Assembly: GCF_016134045.1 (NCBI RefSeq)
Contig: NZ_CP065915.1
Span: forward strand, 3,595,001 to 3,659,000
Origin: Pelagovum pacificum
Lineage (GTDB): Bacteria; Pseudomonadota; Alphaproteobacteria; Rhodobacterales; Rhodobacteraceae
DNA: 64,000 bases
Direction: 5' to 3'
In this document: in pieces, positions 9,619 to 17,627 of the stretch
Position numbering within the stretch: position 1 is the first letter of the stretch
How the letters are laid out: every line of letters starts with the position of its first letter
Translations under genes and position numbers: made by a program
Notes under the pieces: model-generated
What the model was told of the DNA's origin: nothing
Seen by the model: only the letters and a program-made list of their open reading frames with translations
Databases searched by the model: none

Positions 9619-10869
9619 TCAGGCGGTTTTGAAGACGGAAGACGGACTTTTTGCCGGAGAAGTCCGCAGATCGCTGGCGATGCGTGTCCCGATCGCCTCT
9701 GCCGTCGCGGCGGACAGGGTCCAGCCGAGGTGCCCGTGACCGGTGTTGTAATAGACACCGGCCTTCCGGCCCGGACAGACGCGCGGCATCATGTCCGGCA
9801 TCATCGGACGCAGACCGGCCCACGGCACACAGCTTTCGGTGGAGACCTCGGGGAAGTAGCGTTCGACCCAGGCGGTCAGCGGCTTGACCCGATCGGCACG
9901 GATGTCGCGATTGATGCCGTTGAACTCCGCCGTGCCCGCGACGCGGAACCGGTCGGGACCAAGGCGCGAGGTCACGATCTTCGCCTTGTCGTCCAGCAGC
10001 GAAACGTTCGGCGCACCGGCACGGCTCGCGTCGTCGCGCAGGTTCACCGTGATGGAATAGCCCTTCACCGGGTAGACGTTGATCCGGTCGCCAAGCTGCC
10101 GCGCGAAGGCGCGGGAGCCGACACCGCCACAGACTACGACACCGTCGAAGCGCTGTTCCTCGCCACCGGCGGTGACCCGCACGACGCCGTCTTCCTGTTC
10201 GACCGTGTCGACCTCCCCGCCGAGCCGGAAGGTCACACCCTGCGTCTCGAGCCAGTCGGCGAGGCCGACGGTGAAGCGGTGGATGTCGCCGGTGCTGTCG
10301 CTCTCGGTCCAGTAACCGCCGACCATGTCGCCGGTCAGCGTCGGTTCGATCTCGCGGATTTCCTCAGGCGACAGCTCACGCCGGGACAGGCCGCCCTCGG
10401 CATAGAGCTCGGTCATCTTGCGGGCGTGCTGCATCTCTTTTTCGGACTGGTAGAAATGCAGGATGCCGGCGCGGGAGAAGTCGAAGTCGATGGCGGCACG
10501 GTCGGCCATCTCGGCCATGCCGGCGCGGGCGGCGATCGCCATCTTCACCGTCTCGACCGTGTTCTTGCGATGCTTCGGAATCGCGCCGAGGAACTCCAGC
10601 ATCCAGCTCGCCTTGTGCCATGTCGGGCGCGGGTTCACCGACAGCGGCGCTTCGGGCGTGAACATCCACTTGATGCCCTTCAGCACCGTGGACCACTGGT
10701 TCCAGGTTTCGGCGTTGCTCGCCGACAGCTGGCCGCCATTGGCGAAGGACGTCTCCATCGCCGGATAACGGTTCCGGTCGTAGACCGTGACCTCGATCCC
10801 GCGCTTCTGAAGAGCGTAAGCGGTGGTGACGCCGGTGATGCCGGCTCCGAGAACTGCGTAATGGGCCAT
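9619..10869 (-). CDS. dadA: DadA-type FAD-dependent D-amino-acid dehydrogenase/oxidase under glycine riboswitch control
   Basis: This 416-residue flavoprotein belongs to the DAO/DadA family. The N-terminal dinucleotide-binding fold is GAGITGVTTAYALQKRG (residues 7-23), followed by the DadA-like ETSFANGGQLSAS segment near residue 45, and the C-terminal GHGHLGWTLS box with the last FAD-contact region. It would deaminate D-amino acids, or possibly glycine, to keto acids and pass electrons to the chain. The start at MAHYAVLGAG has a GGAGCAG site and a hairpin upstream; the longer frame reads into the riboswitch and is not coding. The glycine riboswitch suggests a role linked to glycine breakdown, so the true substrate may not be D-alanine. 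Confidence 0.88.
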   Translation of the reverse strand: MAHYAVLGAGITGVTTAYALQKRGIEVTVYDRNRYPAMETSFANGGQLSASNAETWNQWSTVLKGIKWMFTPEAPLSVNPRPTWHKASWMLEFLGAIPKHRKNTVETVKMAIAARAGMAEMADRAAIDFDFSRAGILHFYQSEKEMQHARKMTELYAEGGLSRRELSPEEIREIEPTLTGDMVGGYWTESDSTGDIHRFTVGLADWLETQGVTFRLGGEVDTVEQEDGVVRVTAGGEEQRFDGVVVCGGVGSRAFARQLGDRINVYPVKGYSITVNLRDDASRAGAPNVSLLDDKAKIVTSRLGPDRFRVAGTAEFNGINRDIRADRVKPLTAWVERYFPEVSTESCVPWAGLRPMMPDMMPRVCPGRKAGVYYNTGHGHLGWTLSAATAEAIGTRIASDLRTSPAKSPSSVFKTA

Positions 10870-10887
10870 CGGATCTGCTCCGTTCAA

Positions 10888-11083
10888 GGCGGCTTCAGCC
10901 GCCGATGCCCCCTCCGTGCAAAGCCTGAGAGATTCACCGCGCAGTCCTGCGGCTTGCTCCTTCGGCGGGGTCTGTCGACCCACTCTTCGGAGTGTTGCGG
11001 CCCGTCCGGTCCCTTGTGCCTGAGAGTTTACCGGGGCGGTTGCTCCTTCGGCGGCGGGATCGTCTCCGCACTCTCCCGGCGCG
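10888..11083 (-). promoter_or_regulatory. tandem glycine riboswitch with expression-platform hairpin
   Basis: Read on the minus strand there are two aptamers. The first has GGGAGAG (about 11078), CCGCCGAAGGAGCAA (about 11055-11041) and ACTCTCAGGCA (about 11030-11018) with GGGACC. The second has GAAGAGTGG (about 10988), CGCCGAAGGAGCAAGCC (about 10967-10951) and ATCTCTCAGGC (about 10933-10923). These are the hallmark conserved blocks of the gcvT/glycine riboswitch in its cooperative two-aptamer form. A GC hairpin (10903-10888) lies just before the ribosome site of dadA and is a candidate expression platform. Confidence 0.93.
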
Positions 11084-11165
11084 GGCCGTTTCCTATTGGA
11101 AACTTTATAGCCGCGGCGCGGCATTCACTCAAATCAAGCTTTTGCATGATAAGAATGAAGGTCCT

Positions 11166-12350
11166 TCATCGTCGCCAGCCGGGCGCGAAGCGCATATGCC
11201 CGCAGCCACCCATCCGCGCGACCCGCTCAAGCTCCGCCATGAGGCGATTCTCCCGGCCTTTCCCAAGCTTTCCGCCCTTCTCCGGCCAGTAGGCCGTGAC
11301 GGCAAGGCAATCGCCCTCGCGCTTCGCGTCAAGCCGCCCGATCACGCGTGTCGCTTCCATGACCGGGAAGACGTAGTAACCATATTGCCGCTTGGGCGCG
11401 GGCACGAAAATCTCGATCCGGTAGAAGAAGCCGAACAGCCGCTCCGCCCGCGCCCGGTCACGCAGCGCCGGATCGAAGGGGGACAGGACGCGCACCCGGC
11501 TCCCCGCCACCGGGGGAACCTCGTCCAGCAATTCCGGCCGCGCCAGCGACGGGCGCAGGGTGCCGTCAGCCCCCTCCACATCGACCTCGATCAGCGACCC
11601 GTCCGCCAGCCCGCGCGTTGTCCAGACCTTCGCTTCCTGCGGCGTCGCGATGTCGAAGAACTTCCACAACTCCCCCGGTGTCGCGAAGCCCAGCCGGTCC
11701 ATTGCCTGCGACAAGACCCAGTCGACCGTCTCGCCGACCTCCGTGCGAAGCTGGTGAATGCCTGCCGGGATCACGCGCTCGGTCAGGTCGTAGACCTTCC
11801 GGAACGACTCGCGCCGGGTGATCGACAGCTCCCCCGCACGCCACAGATATTCCAGCGCCGATTTCGACGGGTGCCACTCCCACCAGCCGCCGGACTTGTG
11901 GCTTTCCTCGCCCCGCGCCTCGGCCGCTGTCACCGGCCCGTAGTCAGCAACCTTCTGCAAGACCTCGTCGAAGCGACGGCGGTAATCCTCGCCCTGCCAC
12001 TTCACCCACTTCCGGTCCATGTGCGCACGGTGGCGGTCGAAATTGTGCCGCCAGTGCGGGAAGTACTCCATCGGCACGATCGCGGCGTCATGGGTCCAGT
12101 GCTCGAACACCTGTCGCTGCTTGAGAAGCGGCGCGAGGTTCGCGGGCCGGTATTGCTGGCGCCGCGACCACAGGATCATGTCATGCGCCCGCGCCAGCGT
12201 GTTGACGCTGTCCACCTGAACGAAGCCCAGATCGCGGATCACCTGTGCCAGATCCTCGCCCCGCCCCGGACCCGACGGCGGCGCCACCAGCATGTGCCGG
12301 TCGAGGAAGATCGCCCGCGCTGCGGCGTTGGTCAGGAGGGGTCGGCTCAT
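11166..12350 (-). CDS. ycaQ: YcaQ/AlkX-type DNA glycosylase (winged-helix family)
   Basis: This 394-residue protein is a HTH_42 (DUF1006) family member. The active-site motif Q-V-D is in [19 protein letters not shown] near residue 44, the Q-x-D signature of the YcaQ/AlkX branch rather than Q-x-Q of AlkZ. Later conserved parts are [20 protein letters not shown] near 115 and LSPFDP and [12 protein letters not shown] in the C-terminal half. Family members unhook DNA interstrand crosslinks and remove bulky N7-alkyl purines. The mRNA may be leaderless (see promoter). It is divergent from smpB. Confidence 0.88.
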   Translation of the reverse strand: MSRPLLTNAAARAIFLDRHMLVAPPSGPGRGEDLAQVIRDLGFVQVDSVNTLARAHDMILWSRRQQYRPANLAPLLKQRQVFEHWTHDAAIVPMEYFPHWRHNFDRHRAHMDRKWVKWQGEDYRRRFDEVLQKVADYGPVTAAEARGEESHKSGGWWEWHPSKSALEYLWRAGELSITRRESFRKVYDLTERVIPAGIHQLRTEVGETVDWVLSQAMDRLGFATPGELWKFFDIATPQEAKVWTTRGLADGSLIEVDVEGADGTLRPSLARPELLDEVPPVAGSRVRVLSPFDPALRDRARAERLFGFFYRIEIFVPAPKRQYGYYVFPVMEATRVIGRLDAKREGDCLAVTAYWPEKGGKLGKGRENRLMAELERVARMGGCGHMRFAPGWRR

Positions 12351-12356
12351 GCCGCG

Positions 12357-12384
12357 ACCATATCGTGCCGCGCTCCGACGCCAA
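12357..12384 (-). promoter_or_regulatory. candidate promoter giving a leaderless ycaQ mRNA
   Basis: On the minus strand TTGGCG (12384-12379), a 16-base spacer and TATGGT (12362-12357) are followed by only six bases before the ycaQ ATG. No Shine-Dalgarno sequence is present, consistent with transcription starting at or next to the start codon. Confidence 0.45.
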
Positions 12385-12427
12385 CCCGCTTCTGGACGGA
12401 GGCGCCTTCGTCACCTATCTGGAGCGG

Positions 12428-12898
12428 ATGGCCAAGAAACCGGAAAACAAGAACTACAAGGTGATCGCCGAGAACCGGCGTGCCCGCTACGACTATGCCA
12501 TCGAAGAGGATATCGAGGTCGGCATCGTCCTGACCGGGTCCGAGGTGAAGTCGCTCCGCACCGGCCAGTCCAACATCGCCGACAGCTATGCCGAGGTCGC
12601 CGAGACCGAGCTCTGGCTGACGAACGCCTATATCGCGCCCTATCATCAGGCGATGTTCCCGCATGAGGAACGCCGCCGCCGCAAGCTGCTCGCGTCCCGC
12701 CGGGAGATTGCGCGCCTCTGGAACGCCACGCAGCGGCAGGGCATGACGCTCGTCCCGCTGGTGATGTATTTCAACGACCGGGGCATGGTGAAGCTGAAGA
12801 TCGCAACCGCCAAGGGCAAGAAGACCCAGGACAAGCGGGCGACCGAGGCGAAGCGCGACTGGAACCGCCAGAAGCAGCGGCTCCTGAAGGAGCTTTAG
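12428..12898 (+). CDS. smpB: SmpB, tmRNA-binding protein of trans-translation
   Basis: This 156-residue protein shows the full SmpB pattern: [13 protein letters not shown] near residue 13, [13 protein letters not shown], the NAYIAPY box, [16 protein letters not shown], and the basic C-terminal tail ([17 protein letters not shown]). It binds tmRNA and rescues stalled ribosomes. The ssrA gene itself is not in the window. The ATG has GGAG only a few bases upstream; the longer reading frame upstream lies in the ycaQ promoter region and is discarded. Confidence 0.97.
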   Translation: MAKKPENKNYKVIAENRRARYDYAIEEDIEVGIVLTGSEVKSLRTGQSNIADSYAEVAETELWLTNAYIAPYHQAMFPHEERRRRKLLASRREIARLWNATQRQGMTLVPLVMYFNDRGMVKLKIATAKGKKTQDKRATEAKRDWNRQKQRLLKEL

Positions 12899-12900
12899 GC

Positions 12901-13350
12901 TCAGCCCGGGGGCATCACCGTCAGCCAGCCGGCGTCTTCGTCCCAGTTCAGCGCCTCGTAACAGACCTGCGAGCCAGCGCCGCCGCACCAGCCGCCATCC
13001 CGCTCGATCAGGAGCAACGGGCGACCCGCGACGTCGATCATCTGCCAGCCCTGCGCCTGCCACTCGGTCACGGCCCCGCCGACTTCCGCAAACAGCGTGC
13101 ACCCGCCGGACCCGCACATGATGGGCACCGTGTCGCCCGCGCAGGTGAGCGTCAGCGTGTCGAAGAAGGTCGCCTCGGTTCCCACCTCGTCGATCACCGC
13201 GGTCGAGATCGCCGCGTCGGGGTCGAAGGCCACGCTGTCGTCGCACCAGTCCCCGGTGTCGGCCGGCATCCAGTCCGGCAGGTCCTGCGCCGCCCCCATG
13301 ACCGGCAGAAATGCCAGCACGGCCCCCATCGTCAATGCTCTCGCCGTCAT
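12901..13350 (-). CDS. secreted protein of unknown function with paired cysteines
   Basis: A 149-residue protein has a signal peptide (residues 1-21, ending GAA-QDL) and six or more cysteines in the mature part (DWCDDS, LTCAGD, IMCGSGGC, GWCGGAG, QVCYEA), so it is probably a disulfide-bonded periplasmic protein. I recognise no family with known function. It ends two bases from the smpB stop on the opposite strand and is divergent from sseA. Confidence 0.7.
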   Translation of the reverse strand: MTARALTMGAVLAFLPVMGAAQDLPDWMPADTGDWCDDSVAFDPDAAISTAVIDEVGTEATFFDTLTLTCAGDTVPIMCGSGGCTLFAEVGGAVTEWQAQGWQMIDVAGRPLLLIERDGGWCGGAGSQVCYEALNWDEDAGWLTVMPPG

Positions 13351-13465
13351 GCGGCAGTCCTCCTCGGTTCACACGCCCAGACGGTAGCCTGCGCCGCCGT
13401 CGGCTTGCCACTGTTCTTTCAGCGCTATAGTCACCTCGTGACGTGAGAGAGAGGTCAAGAAACCC

Positions 13466-14326
13466 GTGACCCGGCCCGACGATCCGACAACACTCGTATC
13501 CACCGAATGGCTGGCCGAGCGCCTGAAGTCCCCGGACCTGCGCGTGATCGACGCCTCCTGGTACCTCCCCGCGATGGAGCGGGACGCGAGGGCCGAGTAT
13601 GCGACCGCCCACATTCCCGGCGCCCGCTTCTTCGATATCGACGAGATCAGCGACAACCGCAGCGACCTGCCGCACATGGCCCCTCCGCCGGAGAAGTTCG
13701 TCTCCGCGATGCGCGGGCTCGGCATCGGCGACGGCCAGCAGATCGTCGTCTACGACGGTGCGGGCCTGTTCTCCGCCGCGCGGGTCTGGTGGCTGTTCCG
13801 CCTGATGGGCAAGACCGATGTCGCCGTGCTCGACGGCGGGCTGCCGAAGTGGAAGTCGGAAGGCCGCCCGCTGACCGGCCAGCAGCCGATCCTGCGAGAA
13901 CGGCACCTGATGGCCCAGAAGAACGAGGATCTCGTGAAGGGCGTGACCGAAGTCGCCGCCGCCGCCAAGCTCGGCGACTGGCAGATCGTCGACGCCCGGC
14001 CGCCCGACCGCTTCCGCGGCGAGACGCCCGAACCGCGGGAGGGCCTGCGCTCCGGCCACATTCCCGGCGCGCGCAACGTCTTCTTCAAGGAGGTCCTGAA
14101 CGAGGACGGCACCATGAAGGATGACGCGGGCCTCCGCGCCGCTTTCGAGGACGCCGGCGTGGACCTCGACCGCCCCGTTATCACCAGCTGCGGATCCGGC
14201 GTCACCGCCGCCGTCCTGTCGCTGGCCCTGCAAACCCTCGGCAAGACCGACCATGCACTCTACGACGGCTCCTGGGCCGAGTGGGGCATGGGGGACGACC
14301 TGCCGATCGCCACCGGAGACGCCTGA
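13466..14326 (+). CDS. sseA: SseA, 3-mercaptopyruvate/thiosulfate sulfurtransferase
   Basis: This 286-residue protein consists of two rhodanese domains. The N-terminal one (residues 1-145) is inactive-type, with the RVIDASWYLP strand and HIPGARFFDID. The C-terminal one (about 150-280) carries the catalytic cysteine in the loop SCGSGVTA (near residue 236). The CGSGVT loop is the mercaptopyruvate sulfurtransferase signature. It transfers sulfur from 3-mercaptopyruvate to acceptors. Start is GTG with a GAGAGAGG site upstream. Its stop overlaps the aminotransferase start by one base, so they are an operon; an aminotransferase can supply mercaptopyruvate from cysteine, so the pairing makes metabolic sense. 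Confidence 0.94.
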   Translation: MTRPDDPTTLVSTEWLAERLKSPDLRVIDASWYLPAMERDARAEYATAHIPGARFFDIDEISDNRSDLPHMAPPPEKFVSAMRGLGIGDGQQIVVYDGAGLFSAARVWWLFRLMGKTDVAVLDGGLPKWKSEGRPLTGQQPILRERHLMAQKNEDLVKGVTEVAAAAKLGDWQIVDARPPDRFRGETPEPREGLRSGHIPGARNVFFKEVLNEDGTMKDDAGLRAAFEDAGVDLDRPVITSCGSGVTAAVLSLALQTLGKTDHALYDGSWAEWGMGDDLPIATGDA

Positions 14327-15513
14327 TGCTCGAGACCCTGAAAGAGCAGCCCGCCGACAAGATCCTTGCGCTCATGCAGATGTACAAGGACGACCCGCGC
14401 GACCTGAAGGTCGACCTCGGTGTCGGCGTCTACAAGAATGCCGAGGGCGTGACCCCGGTCATGCGCGCCGTGAAGGAAGCCGAACGCCGCCTCGTCGAGA
14501 CGCAGGAAACGAAGGCCTACACCGGCCTCGCCGGCGATCCGGAGTTCGCCGACGCCATGATCGACCTGATCCTCGACGGCACCGTCGCCCGTGACCGCAT
14601 CGCCGCGATCGCCACGCCCGGCGGCACCGGCGCCTGCCGGCAGGGCTTCGAGCTGGTTCGCCTCGCCAACCCGGACGCGAAGATCTGGCACTCCGACCCG
14701 ACGTGGCCGAACCACCTGTCGATCCTCAAGTTCATGGGGATGCCCGCGCAGAGCTACCGCTATTTCGACGAGGCCACCGCGCTCGTCGATTTCGACGGCA
14801 TGGTCGAGGATCTCGGCACGGTGGCGAAGGGCGACATCGTCCTGCTGCACGGCTGCTGCCACAACCCGACCGGTGCGAACCTGACGGCCGAGCAGGTCGA
14901 GAAGGTGATCAGCGTCCTGAAGGAGCGCGACGCGATCCCGATGATCGACCTCGCCTACCAGGGCTTCGGCGACGGGCTCGACGCCGACGCCGCCACCACC
15001 CGTGCCATCGCCGGCGCTATGGACGAGTGTCTGATAGCGGCCAGCTGTTCGAAGAACTTCGGCGTCTACCGCGAACGGACCGGCCTGCTAATGGCGATCT
15101 CCGCCGAGGCCGGCCAGACCAAGACGGTGCAGGGGAACATGAACTACCTGAACCGCCAGAACTATTCCTTCCCGCCGGATCATGGCGCCCGCGTCGTCAC
15201 GACGATCCTCAAGGATCCCGACCTGCGCGCGGATTGGGAAGCGGAGCTGGAAGAGGTGCGCCTCGGCATGCTGGAGCTGCGCAAGCAACTCGCCGGAGAA
15301 CTGGCTCGCCTGACGAACTCCGATCGCTACGCCTTCATCGCGGAGCATCGTGGCATGTTCTCCCGTCTCGGCCTGCCGCCCGAGGTGGTCGAGCGTCTGC
15401 GCACCGACCACGGCATCTACATGGTCGGCGACAGCCGCATGAACATCGCTGGCCTGAACGAGAAGACCGTTCCGGTTCTCGCCAAGGCCATCGTCGAGGC
15501 CGAAAAGGCCTGA
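14326..15513 (+). CDS. aromatic/aspartate-type amino acid aminotransferase (class Ib-like, TyrB family)
   Basis: This 395-residue PLP enzyme matches the AspC/TyrB subgroup: DLGVGVYKNAEGVTPVM near residue 28, TGLAGDPEF, TPGGTGACRQGFEL, WPNH, HGCCHNPTGANL, DLAYQGFGDG, and the lysine motif SCSKNFGVYRERTG near residue 240, where the lysine binds PLP. The likely reaction is transamination of aromatic amino acids, aspartate or cysteine sulfinate-like substrates with 2-oxoglutarate. The ATG overlaps the sseA stop (TGATG). The choice between aspartate and aromatic preference cannot be made from sequence alone. Confidence 0.92.
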   Translation: MLETLKEQPADKILALMQMYKDDPRDLKVDLGVGVYKNAEGVTPVMRAVKEAERRLVETQETKAYTGLAGDPEFADAMIDLILDGTVARDRIAAIATPGGTGACRQGFELVRLANPDAKIWHSDPTWPNHLSILKFMGMPAQSYRYFDEATALVDFDGMVEDLGTVAKGDIVLLHGCCHNPTGANLTAEQVEKVISVLKERDAIPMIDLAYQGFGDGLDADAATTRAIAGAMDECLIAASCSKNFGVYRERTGLLMAISAEAGQTKTVQGNMNYLNRQNYSFPPDHGARVVTTILKDPDLRADWEAELEEVRLGMLELRKQLAGELARLTNSDRYAFIAEHRGMFSRLGLPPEVVERLRTDHGIYMVGDSRMNIAGLNEKTVPVLAKAIVEAEKA

Positions 15514-15565
15514 CGCGCGGAGGGGGCCGGTGCAGGACTGGCCCTCTACTCGCTAGGATTGCCGA

Positions 15566-17500
15566 CTAGCGTTGGTAATCTGGTGAGCTGATAAATTTGG
15601 ACAGTTCAGCAAAACCATCCGCTTCAAGAAACTCGCTAGCAATCTGCCTACTCCCATATATGCTGATGTGCGATCCATCCAGAGAATACGGCAGGCCGTT
15701 CTCTACGTCCTGCAGCCGACCATTTGGGAACAGGTCACTCTGCGAAATGGACCGAACTCTAGGCTCATCCGAGTAGTGCTCAGCGATGCGCGATTGGAAG
15801 CTCTCGGCCTCAGAATCGCGAGCTTGGTCACGAATGATTTGGCCATTTCCGGTGTACACCAAGCGCTCGATGCTGTTTCTTTCTACGGCAGGCGGCGACG
15901 GCATGATTACTACGCGAGCATCACTTTCAGCCAGAATGTAATCGATAGTGTCCAGGAGCGCAGTCGAGTAGCCCATGGTCGCCATGGCATGCCACTGGCC
16001 AGCCAATATCACGACGTCGAAATCGGAAAGTTCCTGCACCAGGTAGTCCCGATTAAGTAGACACTGCTGAAACGCAGGGTGTGTCCGCGGGCCGGTGAAT
16101 GCTTCGCCGAGCGTAGGGGAGCACCAATTCGTAGTTAGGACTTCGATGTCCAGGTTGAGTCGAGCTCCGATCAACTCCCAAAATGGCTCCCACTGACCAG
16201 CGAAGGAGTCTCCAAACAATAATGCAGTAGTCTCGGCATTCTCACCGCCGGCCAGATGGCAGTCGTGACCGTTACTTCCTGTTTCCAGACCTCTATTCCG
16301 GTTCATATTATAGAAGCAGTATCCAGCGCGCCTGGATGGGAGATCGAATTCGTCGCTTGAGGCAAGCATGGTTCCCTCGAATCTATTCGGATACCCGGTA
16401 CTCCAGTGACCCATTAGCCCCAGGAAAGAAATACTCGCCAATACTGCGAGGCCAACTCCAAGAACGGTGCCCCTACCCTTAACAAGCGCTTGATCTCCTT
16501 TGCTTCGGAAAGGTTGCTCTACGTACCGCCACGAGAAAAACGCCAGCCCAAACGATGCCAGAGCGAGGCTGAGCATCAGCATGATATTTGGCTCTTCAAC
16601 GCTCCTCAGTCGAGCGAACGCGAACAGTGGTTGGTGCCAGAGGTATGTACTGTAGCTGAGCAATCCAATGAACACGATTGGCTTGGCCGACAACAGCCGA
16701 GCCACCAGCGAACCTTCTCGCCCGAAATTGATGATGAGAACAGTACCGATGGTCGGAAGCAGAGCCCAGAAACTCGGGAAGGGCACAGAGTCATCGATGA
16801 TCACAATTGAAAGGGCTATCAAGAAAAGTCCGATGATTGCCGCGCCTTCCGCAATGAAACCTCGAACTGAAAATTTTGTTAATGCACATAGCGACCCAAG
16901 CGCCAATTCCCAAAATCGTGTCAGTGACAGATAGAAATTTGCCGTCGGGTGGGTTTGCGACATCCACAGACACGCGGCAAAACTGAGGATCACCAACCCG
17001 ACAAGTATTCTCCCAACCCAACGTTCTCCCAATCTCCAGACCAGCAAGAGCAGGATAGGAAAAAATAGGTAGAATTGTTCTTCAACGGCCAGGCTCCATG
17101 TGTGGAGCAATGGCTTCAATTCGGACTCGGGCGCAAAATATCCGGTCTCAAGCCAGAATAGAATGTTTGAAGAGAAAGTGCCTACTGCTACCAAGCTTCT
17201 TGAAAAATCAATAAGCTGTTCAGGCAGCATCCAGAACCATGCGAATGGAAGACATGAAATTACGACAATGGTGAGTGCCGGGAGGATCCTTCGCACACGC
17301 CTTTCATAGAAGGACGCAATGCTCAGACGACCCTCTTTGAGTTCCTTGATTAAGATTGAGGTGATTAGATAACCGGATATGACAAAGAAAATGTCGACCC
17401 CGACAAATCCGCCACTCAAACTTTCCAAGCCTGCGTGAAAAAGAACAACCGGAATTACAGCCACGGCCCGCAAGCCGTCAATTTCACTTCGATATTTCAT
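15566..17500 (-). CDS. OafA/YrhL-type acyltransferase with C-terminal SGNH domain
   Basis: This 644-residue inner-membrane protein has two parts. Residues 1-360 form the acyltransferase-3 domain with about ten helices, starting with EIDGLRAVAVIPVVLFHAG (conserved Arg and His) and FVGVDIFFVISGYLIT. Residues 400-640 form an extracytoplasmic SGNH domain with GDSFAGQW (nucleophile Ser) and the D-x-x-H pair in DGSHISIYG. Such fusions O-acetylate surface polysaccharide, lipopolysaccharide or peptidoglycan. Base composition is about 50% GC against roughly 65% around it, and it sits alone between conserved genes, so it was probably acquired by transfer. Confidence 0.93.
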   Translation of the reverse strand: MKYRSEIDGLRAVAVIPVVLFHAGLESLSGGFVGVDIFFVISGYLITSILIKELKEGRLSIASFYERRVRRILPALTIVVISCLPFAWFWMLPEQLIDFSRSLVAVGTFSSNILFWLETGYFAPESELKPLLHTWSLAVEEQFYLFFPILLLLVWRLGERWVGRILVGLVILSFAACLWMSQTHPTANFYLSLTRFWELALGSLCALTKFSVRGFIAEGAAIIGLFLIALSIVIIDDSVPFPSFWALLPTIGTVLIINFGREGSLVARLLSAKPIVFIGLLSYSTYLWHQPLFAFARLRSVEEPNIMLMLSLALASFGLAFFSWRYVEQPFRSKGDQALVKGRGTVLGVGLAVLASISFLGLMGHWSTGYPNRFEGTMLASSDEFDLPSRRAGYCFYNMNRNRGLETGSNGHDCHLAGGENAETTALLFGDSFAGQWEPFWELIGARLNLDIEVLTTNWCSPTLGEAFTGPRTHPAFQQCLLNRDYLVQELSDFDVVILAGQWHAMATMGYSTALLDTIDYILAESDARVVIMPSPPAVERNSIERLVYTGNGQIIRDQARDSEAESFQSRIAEHYSDEPRVRSISQSDLFPNGRLQDVENGLPYSLDGSHISIYGSRQIASEFLEADGFAELSKFISSPDYQR

Positions 17501-17568
17501 TATTAATTAGCTCGATTATGCCAAGTCACCTTATTCAGATACCCAGGACAATCAAGGCAAATCAATGC

Positions 17569-17595
17569 AAAAAACCCGGGCGCGAACGCCCGGGT
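17569..17595 (-). terminator. intrinsic terminator of glnK-amtB
   Basis: On the minus strand the stem ACCCGGGCG/CGCCCGGGT (17595-17574) with a short loop is followed by a run of T (17573-17569). It lies about 30 bases after the amtB stop. Confidence 0.9.
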
Positions 17596-17627
17596 CTGAG
17601 TTTGCTCAAAGCTGACAGGAAGGAGGA

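Noticed and set aside
10870..11124. N-terminal extension of DadA by 85 codons
   Set aside because: The extension lies within the tandem glycine riboswitch, and the family start MAHYAVLGAG has its own ribosome site.
9337..11292. 651-codon frame antisense to dadA and the riboswitch
   Set aside because: It runs through the non-coding riboswitch and both neighbours and has no domain signature.
15522..15545. hairpin after the aminotransferase gene as a terminator
   Set aside because: The stem has a bulge and no T-run follows, so it is not convincing.
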